From Hymenobacter swuensis DY53 (GTDB taxonomy: Bacteria > Bacteroidota > Bacteroidia > Cytophagales > Hymenobacteraceae): 64,000 bases of DNA. The stretch lies in the NCBI RefSeq assembly GCF_000576555.1, contig NZ_CP007145.1, forward strand, positions 3,432,501-3,496,500. The letters run 5' to 3'. The translations under genes and the position numbers were made by a program. Positions 43,216 to 52,338 of the stretch are shown one piece after another; within the stretch, counting starts at the first letter, position 1, and every line of letters begins with the position of its first letter. Below the pieces are notes generated by a model that did no database searches, had not been told where the DNA came from, and saw nothing but the letters and a program-made list of their open reading frames with translations.

Positions 43216-45846
43216 TTATTGCGCCAGAGAGGCCTCGAAGTCGTCGAGCTTTTTCAGCGTGGCTTTGATGTTTTCCGTGAACATCACGATAACGGAGCCG
43301 GCCTTAGCAGTAGCAAGCACGTGGTCAATGGCATCCATCTCGTTTTCGATGTAGGTGATGGGCAAATCGCGGTTATCCAGGCGGAGGCCCCGCTCCATGA
43401 TTTCCTTGAGCTGCTCGGCAGTTTTGCCGCGCAAATCCCGGTCCTGACGCAGTATTATTTCATCGAAAATAGTGCCGGCAATGCGGGAAAAGCCCAACGT
43501 ATCCTCGTCGCGCCGGTCACCCAGACCCGATATCACACCTACTTTGTGCGTGGCTTCGGTGGCGTTCAGAAACTGAGCAAATTTCTCGATGCCGTGGGTA
43601 TTGTGTGCGTAATCCACAATCACCTCGAATTGCGGGAACTTGTACACGTTCATGCGGCCAGGCGTTTTGGCTGCCGAAGGCACAAACGTGCGCAACGCCT
43701 GCTTGATTTCGTCCTTATCGAACCCGTAGCAGTAGCAGGCCAGGGCCGCCGCCAGCGAGTTTTCGATGTTGAAGGTAGCCCGCCCCCCAAACGTAATCGG
43801 GAATTCTGCCGCCCGGTCAATGCGCAGCTTGTAGCTATTCTTGTAGATGGTTATGTAACCTTCCTCATATACAGCCGCCAAGCCGCCGTTTTCGGCGTGC
43901 TCCCGGATGCGGGGGTTGTGCTCATCCATGCTGAACAACGCCACCCGGCACTCCAGCTTCTCGCGCATGGCGTACACTAGGTCGTCGTCGGCATTGAGGA
44001 CGGCCCAGCCGTTTTTGCGCACGGTACGTGGCAGTACGCCCTTCACGGCCGCCATTTCCTCCACCGTATAAATATCGCGCATCCCTAGGTGGTCGGCGGC
44101 TACGTTGGTCACGATGGCCACGTCGCAAGTATGGAAACCTAGCCCCGAGCGGAGCATCCCGCCCCGGGCTGTTTCCAGCACCGCGAAGTTTACAGTCGGG
44201 TCTTTTAGCACGAACTCGGCGCTCTGGCCGCCGGTGCAGTCACCGCTCTGTAGCTGCACGCCCTGGATGTAGATGCCGTTGGTGGTAGTGAAGCCAACCT
44301 TGTAGCCTTTGCTGGCCACGATGTGCGCCAGCAGCTGCGAGGTAGTGGTTTTGCCGTTGGTACCGGTTACCGCAAAAATCGGAATACGGGCGGTGCTGCC
44401 GGTCGGGAACAGCATATCCACCACTGGCGCAGCCACGTTGCGCGGCAGGCCCTCGGTTGGTGAAATGTGCATCCGGAAACCCGGCGCGGCATTCACCTCA
44501 ATAACGGCTCCGCGCGTCTCGTTTAGCGGAATGGCAATATCGGATGTGAGCAGGTCAATACCGCAGATATCGAGGCCCACGATGCCAGCCACGCGCTCAG
44601 CCAGCAGCAGGTTATAGGGGTGTACCAAGTCAGTTACATCAGTGGCAGTACCGCCGGTGCTAATGTTGGCGGTACTTTTCAGGTACAGCTCCCTACCAGC
44701 CGGCAGCACCGACTCCAGCGTCAGGTCCTGCTTGCTTAGCAGGTCGATGGTGTGTTGATCGGCCTTGATGCTGGTTAGGACCTTCTCATGGCCCACGCCC
44801 CGGCGCGAATCGGTATTTACTTCATCAATAAGCTGCTGGATGGTTTTGGTACCGTTGCCCTTTACGGCAGCGGGCGTACGTTTAGCGGCGGCAATGAGCT
44901 TGCCGTTCACCACCAGCATGCGGTAATCGTCGCCCTCAATGAACTGCTCCACAATGACGGCCCGGGAATACTTCTGAGCGGCTTTCAGACCTTCCACAGC
45001 ATCTTCCCAGTTGGTGATGCGGATGGTGGCACCTTTGCCGTGGTTACCGTCGAGCGGCTTGGTCACGATGGGGAAGCCCAACTCCTCCACCGCGTCGCGC
45101 AGGCCGTCCTCCGAGTACACCGTGGTGCCATTGGGCACGGGCACGCCCGAATCCTTGAGCATGGCCTTGGTACGGTTCTTATTGCCGGCCACTTCCACGC
45201 CCGCGTGCGAGGTATAGCTGGTGGTGGTGGCCCAGATACGCTTCTGGTTTACCCCGTAGCCCAACTGGATGATGCTGCTGTTCTTGAGCTGGATGTACGG
45301 GATATTGCGCGAGGCCGCCTCAGAAACAATACTCCAAGTGCTGGGCCCAAAAAACTCCTCCTCCCGGATTTCGTGCAGCTCGTCGATAATCGGCTTCACG
45401 TTCACTTCCCGGCCGTGGCACAGGTCATCCACTAACTGCACGGCAGCCTCGGCGGCCATGCGGCCAGCGCGCTCCTCCTGGTAGCTGAACACCACAAACT
45501 CCACGCCTTCCTGGTGCGCCGGATACGATTTACCCCAGTACACAGGCATGCCTGCCATCCGTTGCAACGCCAACGCGACGTGCTGGATAACGTGGCCCAA
45601 AGGCTCGCCATCGGCCAGCTGCTCATCGGTGAGGGGTGGGTGTTTCTGCGCCGACTTTTCGGACTCGGCGGGCTGGGGCTGGCCCAGCTCAGGCAGCAGC
45701 ATAGGCAGCCGCTCGGCCAATACCGGCATAGCATTCGACCACACATCAGCCAGGTCCTGCAGGTCCACTTTCATTACAATCAGCTTGTAATGCTTCACGG
45801 ACCAATAGCTGGGGCCGCGCATCGTGCGGAGGTCAATAATCTTCAT
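43216..45846 (-). CDS. cphA: cyanophycin synthetase
   Basis: 876 aa. It makes multi-L-arginyl-poly-L-aspartate (cyanophycin), a nitrogen store. Domains: an N-terminal CphA domain (about 1-185), ATP-grasp (about 185-455, with KPLDGNHGKGATI at 263-275), and a Mur-ligase-like C-terminal half (Walker A GTNGKTTTS at 495-503, ending with VDYAHNTHGIEKFA). The size matches known enzymes of about 870-900 aa. ATG at 45846 is chosen because the conserved N-terminus begins there. No cyanophycinase gene is adjacent. Confidence 0.9.
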   Translation of the reverse strand: MKIIDLRTMRGPSYWSVKHYKLIVMKVDLQDLADVWSNAMPVLAERLPMLLPELGQPQPAESEKSAQKHPPLTDEQLADGEPLGHVIQHVALALQRMAGMPVYWGKSYPAHQEGVEFVVFSYQEERAGRMAAEAAVQLVDDLCHGREVNVKPIIDELHEIREEEFFGPSTWSIVSEAASRNIPYIQLKNSSIIQLGYGVNQKRIWATTTSYTSHAGVEVAGNKNRTKAMLKDSGVPVPNGTTVYSEDGLRDAVEELGFPIVTKPLDGNHGKGATIRITNWEDAVEGLKAAQKYSRAVIVEQFIEGDDYRMLVVNGKLIAAAKRTPAAVKGNGTKTIQQLIDEVNTDSRRGVGHEKVLTSIKADQHTIDLLSKQDLTLESVLPAGRELYLKSTANISTGGTATDVTDLVHPYNLLLAERVAGIVGLDICGIDLLTSDIAIPLNETRGAVIEVNAAPGFRMHISPTEGLPRNVAAPVVDMLFPTGSTARIPIFAVTGTNGKTTTSQLLAHIVASKGYKVGFTTTNGIYIQGVQLQSGDCTGGQSAEFVLKDPTVNFAVLETARGGMLRSGLGFHTCDVAIVTNVAADHLGMRDIYTVEEMAAVKGVLPRTVRKNGWAVLNADDDLVYAMREKLECRVALFSMDEHNPRIREHAENGGLAAVYEEGYITIYKNSYKLRIDRAAEFPITFGGRATFNIENSLAAALACYCYGFDKDEIKQALRTFVPSAAKTPGRMNVYKFPQFEVIVDYAHNTHGIEKFAQFLNATEATHKVGVISGLGDRRDEDTLGFSRIAGTIFDEIILRQDRDLRGKTAEQLKEIMERGLRLDNRDLPITYIENEMDAIDHVLATAKAGSVIVMFTENIKATLKKLDDFEASLAQ

Positions 45847-46019
45847 ACGGGAGAGAAGTGGAAGGAATGGTTGCGTGCGCGCTTCTACGCAGAAATGAAA
45901 TGTAGGGATTATGCCGCAGGAAACCGATTTTCCGTTTTCCGGCTCCCCCACCCCATAGGCGTATCATTCTCAGCCGGAAAGCGTTGCTATCTTTTTTTCA
46001 GACCGAACCCAGTAGACGC

Positions 46020-46051
46020 AAAAAACCCCGGTCGGGGCTAGTCAACCGGGG
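46020..46051 (-). terminator. terminator after tRNA-Cys
   Basis: Stem 46026-46032/46045-46051 with a T run on the minus strand (A run 46020-46025). It lies 33 nt downstream of tRNA-Cys in transcription order. The rest of the gap 45847-46083 holds no gene. Confidence 0.7.
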
Positions 46052-46083
46052 CAATGGTACGCTGAAAACAGGAACTGTAGAAG

Positions 46084-46154
46084 AGGTGACGAGCGGATTC
46101 GAACCGCTGTAGGAGGTTTTGCAGACCTCTACCTAGCCACTCGGTCACGTCACC
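46084..46154 (-). tRNA. tRNA-Cys (anticodon GCA)
   Basis: 71 nt on the minus strand. The acceptor GGTGACG/CGTCACC pairs, the anticodon is GCA in loop CTGCAAA, and the T arm has GGTTCGAATCC. The CCA end is not encoded. Confidence 0.96.
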
Positions 46155-46169
46155 AGGGCTTTGAGGATG

Positions 46170-46200
46170 CAAACATACAGCTTAATCCTACGTCGGCCAA
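46170..46200 (-). promoter_or_regulatory. promoter of tRNA-Cys
   Basis: The minus strand shows -7 TATGTTTG (46170-46177) and TTG at 46198-46200, spacing 20 nt. It lies 15 nt upstream of the tRNA. Confidence 0.7.
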
Positions 46201-46265
46201 GCCGGAAGTTGGTTTTTCCCAGTCGGGCGTAGTAAGTAGCTGGCATTGTGCGGGAAAAATTACGA

Positions 46266-46303
46266 CAAAAAAAAGACCCCGACTTACGCCGGGGCCTCTC
46301 TTA
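46266..46303 (-). terminator. terminator after rpsA
   Basis: GC-rich stem built from GGCCCC and GGGGTC halves around a short loop, with eight T on the minus strand (A run 46267-46274). It lies just after the rpsA stop. Confidence 0.8.
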
Positions 46304-46325
46304 TAGGCTAAAAGCGGTTGGCTGA

Positions 46326-48149
46326 TTACTCAGCGCCCTGCTCGTTGCCCAGCATCTTGTCGCGCAGAGCCGACAGAGCGTCCAGGTCGCCTAGGGTCGA
46401 CTTCTCAGCCGGCTGGGTTTTCTTCAGGTCGCTCAGTTTGCCTTCGCCCTGAGCAGCGGCAGCACCAGCGGCCGGCTTCTTCTTAGCGAATTTTGAAGCG
46501 CGGGTATCTTCTTCGGCCTGTTGGTTGTACACGGCCGAGTGCGACAGAACTACGCGACGGTCATCTTTCGAGAACTCAATCACGCGGAAGTCGAGGGTTT
46601 CGCCGTTTTCAGCCTGCGAGCCATCCTCTTTCGAGAGCGACTTGGGATACGCGAAGCCTTCGATGCCGTACGGCAATTCGAGCACTGCACCACGGTCGTT
46701 CTTGTCGGTGATGGTAGCCTTGTGCACTGAGCCGGGGGTGAACACCGTCTGGAACGTATCCCAGGGATTTTCTTCCAGTTGCTTGTGGCCCAGGGCCAGA
46801 CGACGGTTAGCCACGTCGAGTTCGAGAACTACCACGTCCAGACGGTCACCCACCTTCACTACTTCCGAAGGATGCTTGATCTTCTTGGTCCACGACAGGT
46901 CCGAAACGTGTACGAGGCCGTCCACACCTTCTTCCAGCTCAACAAACAGGCCGAAGTTGGTCAGGTTGCGCACCAGACCGTTGTGGTTGGTACCTACGGC
47001 GTACTTCGTGCCGAAGTCGCCACGGGTCCATGGGTCTTCGCTCAGTTGCTTGATGCCGAGGCTCATCTTGCGGTCGTCGCGGTCCAGGGTCAGGATCTGA
47101 GCCTCTACCACGTCGCCCTGCTTGATGAAGTCCTGCGGGTTACGCAGGTGCTGGCTCCAGCTCATTTCTGAAACGTGGATCAGGCCTTCTACGCCGGGGA
47201 TGATTTCCATGAACGCGCCGTAGTCGGCAACATTCACGATGCGGCCTTTCACCTTCGAGCCTACGCCCATATCGGCGGGCAGCGAATCCCATGGGTGAGG
47301 AGTCAGCTGCTTCAGACCGAGGCTGATACGCTTCTTGGCTTCGTCGAAGTCCAGAACTACGATGTTCAGTTTCTGGTCGAGCTGCAGTACTTCGCTCGGG
47401 TGAGCGATGCGGCCCCACGAGATGTCCGTGATGTGCAGCAGACCGTCTACGCCACCGAGGTCGATGAACACACCGAAGTTGGTCATGTTCTTGATAACGC
47501 CCTCCAGGATCTGGCCTTTCTCTAGGTTGTTGAGGATGGCTTCGCGCTGCTTCTCGAGGTCTTTCTCGATCAGGACTTTGTGCGAAACTACCACGTTGTC
47601 GAAAGCGGCGTTGATTTTCACCACTTTCACTTCCATGCGGCGACCCACATAGATGTCGAAGTCACGGATGGGCTTCACGTCGATCTGCGAGCCGGGCAGG
47701 AAGGCTTCTACGCCGTCCAAGTCCATGATCAGACCGCCTTTGGTGCGACGCTTCACTACGCCTTCCAGAACGGTGTCGTTCTCCAGAGCGTCGTAAATAG
47801 CTTTCCACGCTTGCTTGATTTTGGCCTTCTTACGGGACAGGATCAGCTGACCGTTCTGGTCTTCCTGGTCTTCGATGAATACCTCTACCTCGTCACCAAC
47901 CTTCAGGTCGGGCAGGTCGCGGAATTCGGAAAGCGGCACCAGACCATCGGATTTGAAGCCGATGTTCAGGATTACGTCGCGGTCAGTGATGCCCACAACG
48001 GTACCTTTAATTACTTCTTCTTCCTGAACAGTGGTCAGCGTTTCGCTGTACATCTGCTCCATTTCGGCGCGCTGCTCAGCGGAATAGTTTCCACCGAAGC
48101 CGCTGGCTCCAACGTTGTCCCAGTCGAAGTTGTCTACTACTTCTGCCAT
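46326..48149 (-). CDS. rpsA: 30S ribosomal protein S1
   Basis: 607 aa RNA-binding protein that helps mRNA load on the 30S subunit. Six S1 domains are visible in order, from GTVVGITDRDVILNIGF and LEGVVKRRTKGGLIMDLDG through GVIKNMTNFGVFIDLGG, GRIVNVADYGAFMEI and GLVRNLTNFGLFVEL to the more divergent sixth KATITDKNDRGAVLEL. The Lys- and Ala-rich C-terminus (SKFAKKKPAAGAAAAQGEG) is characteristic of Bacteroidota. ATG at 48149 follows from the MAEVVDNFDW start. The predicted leader is about 110 nt, enough for S1 autoregulation. As Bacteroidota mostly lack Shine-Dalgarno sequences, S1 is expected to matter here. Confidence 0.95.
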   Translation of the reverse strand: MAEVVDNFDWDNVGASGFGGNYSAEQRAEMEQMYSETLTTVQEEEVIKGTVVGITDRDVILNIGFKSDGLVPLSEFRDLPDLKVGDEVEVFIEDQEDQNGQLILSRKKAKIKQAWKAIYDALENDTVLEGVVKRRTKGGLIMDLDGVEAFLPGSQIDVKPIRDFDIYVGRRMEVKVVKINAAFDNVVVSHKVLIEKDLEKQREAILNNLEKGQILEGVIKNMTNFGVFIDLGGVDGLLHITDISWGRIAHPSEVLQLDQKLNIVVLDFDEAKKRISLGLKQLTPHPWDSLPADMGVGSKVKGRIVNVADYGAFMEIIPGVEGLIHVSEMSWSQHLRNPQDFIKQGDVVEAQILTLDRDDRKMSLGIKQLSEDPWTRGDFGTKYAVGTNHNGLVRNLTNFGLFVELEEGVDGLVHVSDLSWTKKIKHPSEVVKVGDRLDVVVLELDVANRRLALGHKQLEENPWDTFQTVFTPGSVHKATITDKNDRGAVLELPYGIEGFAYPKSLSKEDGSQAENGETLDFRVIEFSKDDRRVVLSHSAVYNQQAEEDTRASKFAKKKPAAGAAAAQGEGKLSDLKKTQPAEKSTLGDLDALSALRDKMLGNEQGAE

Positions 48150-48260
48150 GATATTAGCAATGGCCCTCGTGTACACGTCCGGCGCAGGGCCCGCCTCCGG
48201 AACGCGTTTTTGTTTGATACACAGCGCAGTTGCACCGGCCTCGCCACCCTGGCGGGGCCG

Positions 48261-48268
48261 CAAAGATA
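48261..48268 (-). promoter_or_regulatory. -7 box of rpsA
   Basis: TATCTTTG on the minus strand, 111 nt before the rpsA ATG. A clear -33 TTG is not seen. Confidence 0.5.
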
Positions 48269-48336
48269 CGGAGTTTGATGAGAGGAAACGCACTTCTAAT
48301 CATAGGAATGCTTACTTGGGTAAAATGCTACCGCTT

Positions 48337-48702
48337 ATGAAGACAATGTCAATGCGTCACACTATAATTCTGAGTCTCGTTTCGTTGCTACTTGCTTCCT
48401 GTAACCAAGATCAAGTGGACGTAACTCTGTATGGCTCTGTATATGATCAAAGCACGAGGCAGCCTATTTCCAATGCTGTGATAAAAATTGAAAATGCCTC
48501 CTATGCAGGAGGCGACTATGATAGCTATAACAACTATGAGTATTATTCACTCAAGAGTGATTCTAGTGGCCAATTCTCTCTAGATGTAGGTAAGAGTGCC
48601 TACATAGTTGCGCGGGTTTCTAAGGCAGGATATAAGAAGGAAATTGTAACAGAAGATGTCGTTTCCAGGAAGACAGAATTGATAATCTGCTTGAGGAAAT
48701 AG
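48337..48702 (+). CDS. AT-rich lipoprotein with a carboxypeptidase-regulatory-like domain
   Basis: 121 aa. A signal peptide with lipobox LASC is followed by one compact beta-sandwich domain (VTLYGSVYDQSTRQPISNAVIKI up to FSLDVGKSAYIVARVSKAGYKK), like the carboxypeptidase regulatory domain common in Bacteroidota surface proteins. AT content is clearly higher than in its neighbours, so recent transfer is possible. ATGs at 48337, 48346 and 48352 are all plausible. The stop borders a perfect 36-bp hairpin. Confidence 0.65.
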   Translation: MKTMSMRHTIILSLVSLLLASCNQDQVDVTLYGSVYDQSTRQPISNAVIKIENASYAGGDYDSYNNYEYYSLKSDSSGQFSLDVGKSAYIVARVSKAGYKKEIVTEDVVSRKTELIICLRK

Positions 48703-48778
48703 ACAGCATTGGTGAATAAATGAAGAAGCCCCCTGTAGCAATCTACAGGGGGCTTCTTCATTTATTCACCAATGCTGT
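48703..48778. terminator. perfect 36-bp stop-to-stop inverted repeat
   Basis: Arms 48703-48738 and 48743-48778 pair perfectly around CAAT. The repeat begins on the first base after the lipoprotein stop and ends within the stop of the convergent desaturase. Both strands have a long AT tail and could terminate transcription. Confidence 0.95.
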
Positions 48779-49842
48779 TACGCCCGGCCCAACTCGCGCA
48801 GATGCGCGACGTGGGAGGCTACGGCGTAGCGCATCTTGGGGTACTCGTTGTACTCGATGTTGAACTCCTCGCACATCTGGCGGATGATTTTGTTCAGGGC
48901 CGGATAGTGTACGTGGGAGATGTTGGGGAACAGGTGGTGCTCAACCTGGAAGTTGAGGCCGCCCACCAGCCAACTGATGACTTTGTTATCGGTGGCGAAG
49001 TTGGCGGTGGTTTTAATTTGGTGGATGGCCCACTCGTCCTCAATCTTGCGGGTGGTTTCGTGGGGCACCACGAAGCTGGTGTGCTCCACGGTATGCGCCA
49101 GCTGGAACACGATGCTCAGGGTGAAACCGGCCACGGCGGCAAACGCCAGAAAGCCGACCAGCCAGCCCAGGAAGCCCACCGTGTAGATGGGCAGGCCCAC
49201 AAACAAGCCCAGGTGCAGGGCCTTGAAGCCCCAGAACACGCCCTGGTCGGAGGCGGTCATCTTCTTGATGGGCATTTCGCCGATTTTGCCTTTGAAATAC
49301 TTCTGGTAATCCATGAAGAAAATCCAGGCGATGAACAGCAGGGCGTAGAAAAACCAGAAGTACAGGTGCTGGAAGCGGTGGAGCTTGCGGCGGGGCTGCT
49401 CGGGGCTGAGGCGCAGCCAGGGCTGGGCGTCGAGGTCGTCGTCCACGCCTTCCACGTTGGTGTACATGTGGTGGATGAGGTTGTGCTTGGCGTTCCACAT
49501 GTAGGAGTTACCGCCCATCACGTTGAGGGTAAAGGCCGCAAACTGGTTCATCCATTTCTTCTTGCTGAACGAGCCGTGGGCCCCATCATGCATGACGTTG
49601 AAGCCGATGGCGGCCCCAATGAGCCCCAGCAAGGCACATTCGGCTACGCCCACCCAGGCCGAAGGCGTCCAGAATACGAGGTGCAGGTATACGGCCACGA
49701 AGGCGGCCGTGAGCAGCACAGCTTTGAAGAACAGGGTTTTGCCGCCAGTGGTGGATTTACCGGCTTCCGCGAAATACGCGTTGGTGCGGCGCTTCAATTC
49801 TTGGTGGAAGGAACGCGAGGCCGCGAATTTGGGTGCGAGCAT
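48778..49842 (-). CDS. membrane fatty acid desaturase (front-end type)
   Basis: 354 aa di-iron desaturase. Three His clusters are present: HDGAH (His85, His89), HNLIHH (His120, His124, His125), and QVEHH near the C-terminus. The Gln in the last box is typical of front-end acyl-lipid or acyl-CoA desaturases. Four to six membrane segments are visible. No cytochrome b5 domain is fused. It would introduce double bonds into acyl chains, perhaps for cold adaptation of membranes. A -7 box TACCTTTG is at 49868-49875. Confidence 0.9.
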   Translation of the reverse strand: MLAPKFAASRSFHQELKRRTNAYFAEAGKSTTGGKTLFFKAVLLTAAFVAVYLHLVFWTPSAWVGVAECALLGLIGAAIGFNVMHDGAHGSFSKKKWMNQFAAFTLNVMGGNSYMWNAKHNLIHHMYTNVEGVDDDLDAQPWLRLSPEQPRRKLHRFQHLYFWFFYALLFIAWIFFMDYQKYFKGKIGEMPIKKMTASDQGVFWGFKALHLGLFVGLPIYTVGFLGWLVGFLAFAAVAGFTLSIVFQLAHTVEHTSFVVPHETTRKIEDEWAIHQIKTTANFATDNKVISWLVGGLNFQVEHHLFPNISHVHYPALNKIIRQMCEEFNIEYNEYPKMRYAVASHVAHLRELGRA

Positions 49843-49867
49843 GGGAAGTGATGAAGAGAAACTTAAC

Positions 49868-49875
49868 CAAAGGTA
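49868..49875 (-). promoter_or_regulatory. -7 box of the desaturase gene
   Basis: TACCTTTG on the minus strand, 25 nt before the ATG. No -33 TTG seen. Confidence 0.5.
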
Positions 49876-49966
49876 CCGCTTCTGCTTCCGAAGCTGCGGC
49901 AGGGCTAGTAAAAGCCCGGGATTTTATACATCCTTGACTCTTGCTGTTCTTTTAACCCCATTACTA

Positions 49967-50043
49967 ACCAATAAAGGTCCGGCCCGCCGCAGAATACTCC
50001 AGGTTACTGGAAATATTCCGCGACGGGCCGGACCTTTATTGGT
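49967..50043 (-). terminator. long imperfect hairpin between the DUF3298 and desaturase genes
   Basis: Arms from 49967 and to 50043 (outer 19 bp perfect, inner part with mismatches) surround a short loop. It ends 23 nt from the DUF3298 stop. It separates two co-directional genes and probably terminates the upstream transcript. Confidence 0.8.
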
Positions 50044-50066
50044 GTGCTTTTGCCTGGTCGGCTACG

Positions 50067-51329
50067 CTAGTTGCGGGCTACCGCCTGGCCGCTGCTGATG
50101 GGCAGGCCCGGCTTCAATACCGCCTGCAATGCGGAATACGGTACAAACACGCTGATTTCGCCCTGGGCGTAGGAGGCTACCTCGTAGGGCAGGTACACGA
50201 ATACCGCGCCGCCGCTGGTCAGGTACACGTTGCGGGTGGCGGGCAGCGAGTTTTTGAACAGCTTGCCAGCCATGGAGGCACCATCTTTCAGGCCCAGGGC
50301 CGGCCGGGCGTAGCGGCCCAGAATGCCTTCCAGCTGCGGCCGCGTGCCGGGCTTGAAGATGTCGTTGTAACCGAGGGCGCGGCCGGTGCGGGTATCGTAG
50401 CTGCGCACGTAGGTGCCATAGATGCCGTGGGCACCGCCCGAGAAATCGTAGCCGAAGTAGCCAATGCTCAACAGGTCGCCCTCGTTCCAGAGGACGTAGG
50501 TGTTGGCTTCCTGCTCGTAGCTGAGCGTGGCCAGGGGCTGGTAGTCGTCAGTGCTATCGGCCAGCACTTTGCTGACCATTGGGGCCACTTCCTTGCGGTA
50601 TTCCTTGGTGAAATAGGCCAGTTGCTCGTCCCACAAAGCATCCAACGACAGCGCGGGCTTCGATTCCAGGGAGTCGCCACGCAGGCCCCGGGCCAGGTTG
50701 GCCGCCAACTTATCCTTGCTCGCCCCCGATTCGGGAACCAGCGCAAACATGGAAAGCTGCCCGAACACGCTGTCCTGCGGACTTTCGGGGCGGGGCAGCA
50801 CGGCGGCGGCGAAGGTCCGGGTGCTGAAGCGCACACCTACCGGCTGGCGCAACAGGCGCAGGCGCACCGGCTGGCCGGCCCGGGTGCCTACCAGGGCGCT
50901 TCCCTCCTGCTTAAGCAGCCACTGCGGCCCTACGTTCTGGTCGTTGAGCAGTTCGTGGCTGGTATCGCGCAGGCGCAGGCTGTCGGTGGTGGGACTCACG
51001 TCGCCGGTCAGCTCATACGGATGACCATCGGCAGCGGCGTAGAAGCCGACGAGACGACCCAGCGTGTTTTCGCCGGGCACTTCGTTTACGCGCTGCAGGT
51101 GCACCGTAATGCTATCAGTAGAGCCGGGCAGCACGCCCCGGAACTGCTGGTACCAAGAGGCGCTATCGGTCAGGGCTACCACCGGAGCGGCGGTTACAGC
51201 CGCGTCGGAAGTGTCGGCGGCTGATTTGTCGGAGCCGGAATTACAGGCCGTTAGCAGCAGGCCAAGGGCCAGAGGGGCGGGCAGCAGGCGAAGCAGCCGG
51301 GCCGGGCGAGATTGGGAAAGGAAGCTCAT
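50067..51329 (-). CDS. DUF3298/RsiV-like lipoprotein
   Basis: 420 aa. The signal peptide ends in lipobox LTAC. The mature part has a C-terminal DUF3298-like region with GYFGYDFSGGAHGIYG, the segment characteristic of RsiV-like and uncharacterised envelope proteins, and a second block ending in EISVFVPYSALQAVL. No anti-sigma N-terminal membrane region is present, so a regulator role is not supported. It is anchored to the envelope. Function unknown. Confidence 0.75.
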   Translation of the reverse strand: MSFLSQSRPARLLRLLPAPLALGLLLTACNSGSDKSAADTSDAAVTAAPVVALTDSASWYQQFRGVLPGSTDSITVHLQRVNEVPGENTLGRLVGFYAAADGHPYELTGDVSPTTDSLRLRDTSHELLNDQNVGPQWLLKQEGSALVGTRAGQPVRLRLLRQPVGVRFSTRTFAAAVLPRPESPQDSVFGQLSMFALVPESGASKDKLAANLARGLRGDSLESKPALSLDALWDEQLAYFTKEYRKEVAPMVSKVLADSTDDYQPLATLSYEQEANTYVLWNEGDLLSIGYFGYDFSGGAHGIYGTYVRSYDTRTGRALGYNDIFKPGTRPQLEGILGRYARPALGLKDGASMAGKLFKNSLPATRNVYLTSGGAVFVYLPYEVASYAQGEISVFVPYSALQAVLKPGLPISSGQAVARN

Positions 51330-51471
51330 CGGCCCAAATAACGCAGAATTTGGCTACGCGTTCAAACTCGTGCAATTTCTTGGCATTCGATTATCCATGG
51401 CTAAGGCCCGGCGTATGTAGATACCTGAATCCATTTTCTGACTCTTTCTAACCATCTTTTCCTTCTTTCCC

Positions 51472-52338
51472 ATGAGCTACATCAAAGCCGGTCAGGATGC
51501 CAACGGCAACGACGTAAAACTGCACTATACCGACCAGGGCCAGGGTAACCCCATTGTCCTGATTCACGGCTGGCCCGCTTCCTACGAAATGTGGGAATAC
51601 CAACTGGCTGAACTACCCAAGCACGGCAACCGCGTAGTTGCCTACACCCGCCGGGGCTTTGGTAACTCCACTAAAACCTGGGAAGGCAACGACTACGACA
51701 CTTTCGCCGACGATTTAAAGGCGGTACTCGACACGCTGGATTTGCAGAATGTGACGCTGGTGGGCTTCTCGATGGGCGGCGGCGAAGTAGCCCGCTACAT
51801 GAGCCGTCACGGCGGTGCCCGCGTGAGCAAAGTGGTATTCGTATCGGCCGTGACACCGTTTTTGCTCCAGACCGACGATAACCCTGACGGCGCGCCAAAA
51901 GAGAACTTCGACAAGATGGTGGAAGGCATCAACAAGGACCGGTTCGATTTCCTGGCCACGTTCGGCAAGCAGTTCTTCGGCGTAGGCATGGTGAGCCACC
52001 CGGTTAGCCAGCCTACCCTCGACTGGATGCAGGCTATGTGCCAGATTGCCTCGCCCCGCGCCACCGAGCAGTGCGTGTACGCCTTTGCCGCCACCGACTT
52101 CCGCCGCGACCTAGCCGCCCTGAAAGTACCCACCCTGGTTATCCACGGCAGCGACGACGCCACCGTACCCGCTAAAGTAAGCGGGGAGCGGATGACGCAG
52201 TTTGTACCTCACGCGCAATACGTGGAATACGCTGGTGCCCCGCACGGCCTGTTCATCACCGAAAAGGACCGCCTCAACCGTGACCTTGCAGCTTTTACTG
52301 CCGGCACTACTGTAGAAGGTACAACTGACCGTTACTAA
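51472..52338 (+). CDS. alpha/beta hydrolase, non-haem haloperoxidase-like
   Basis: 288 aa. Nucleophile Ser100 (GFSMGG), the Asp in VIHGSDDATVP and the His in GAPHGLFITE form the triad. IHGWPASYEMW forms the oxyanion region. These are the features of non-haem chloroperoxidase-type hydrolases, which act mostly as esterases or perhydrolases. The stop codon lies inside the following perfect repeat. Confidence 0.88.
   Translation: MSYIKAGQDANGNDVKLHYTDQGQGNPIVLIHGWPASYEMWEYQLAELPKHGNRVVAYTRRGFGNSTKTWEGNDYDTFADDLKAVLDTLDLQNVTLVGFSMGGGEVARYMSRHGGARVSKVVFVSAVTPFLLQTDDNPDGAPKENFDKMVEGINKDRFDFLATFGKQFFGVGMVSHPVSQPTLDWMQAMCQIASPRATEQCVYAFAATDFRRDLAALKVPTLVIHGSDDATVPAKVSGERMTQFVPHAQYVEYAGAPHGLFITEKDRLNRDLAAFTAGTTVEGTTDRY

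Noticed and set aside
43216..45846. MurC/MurE or glutathione synthetase instead of CphA.
   Set aside because: The presence of both ATP-grasp and Mur-ligase halves in one 876-residue chain is specific to cyanophycin synthetase.
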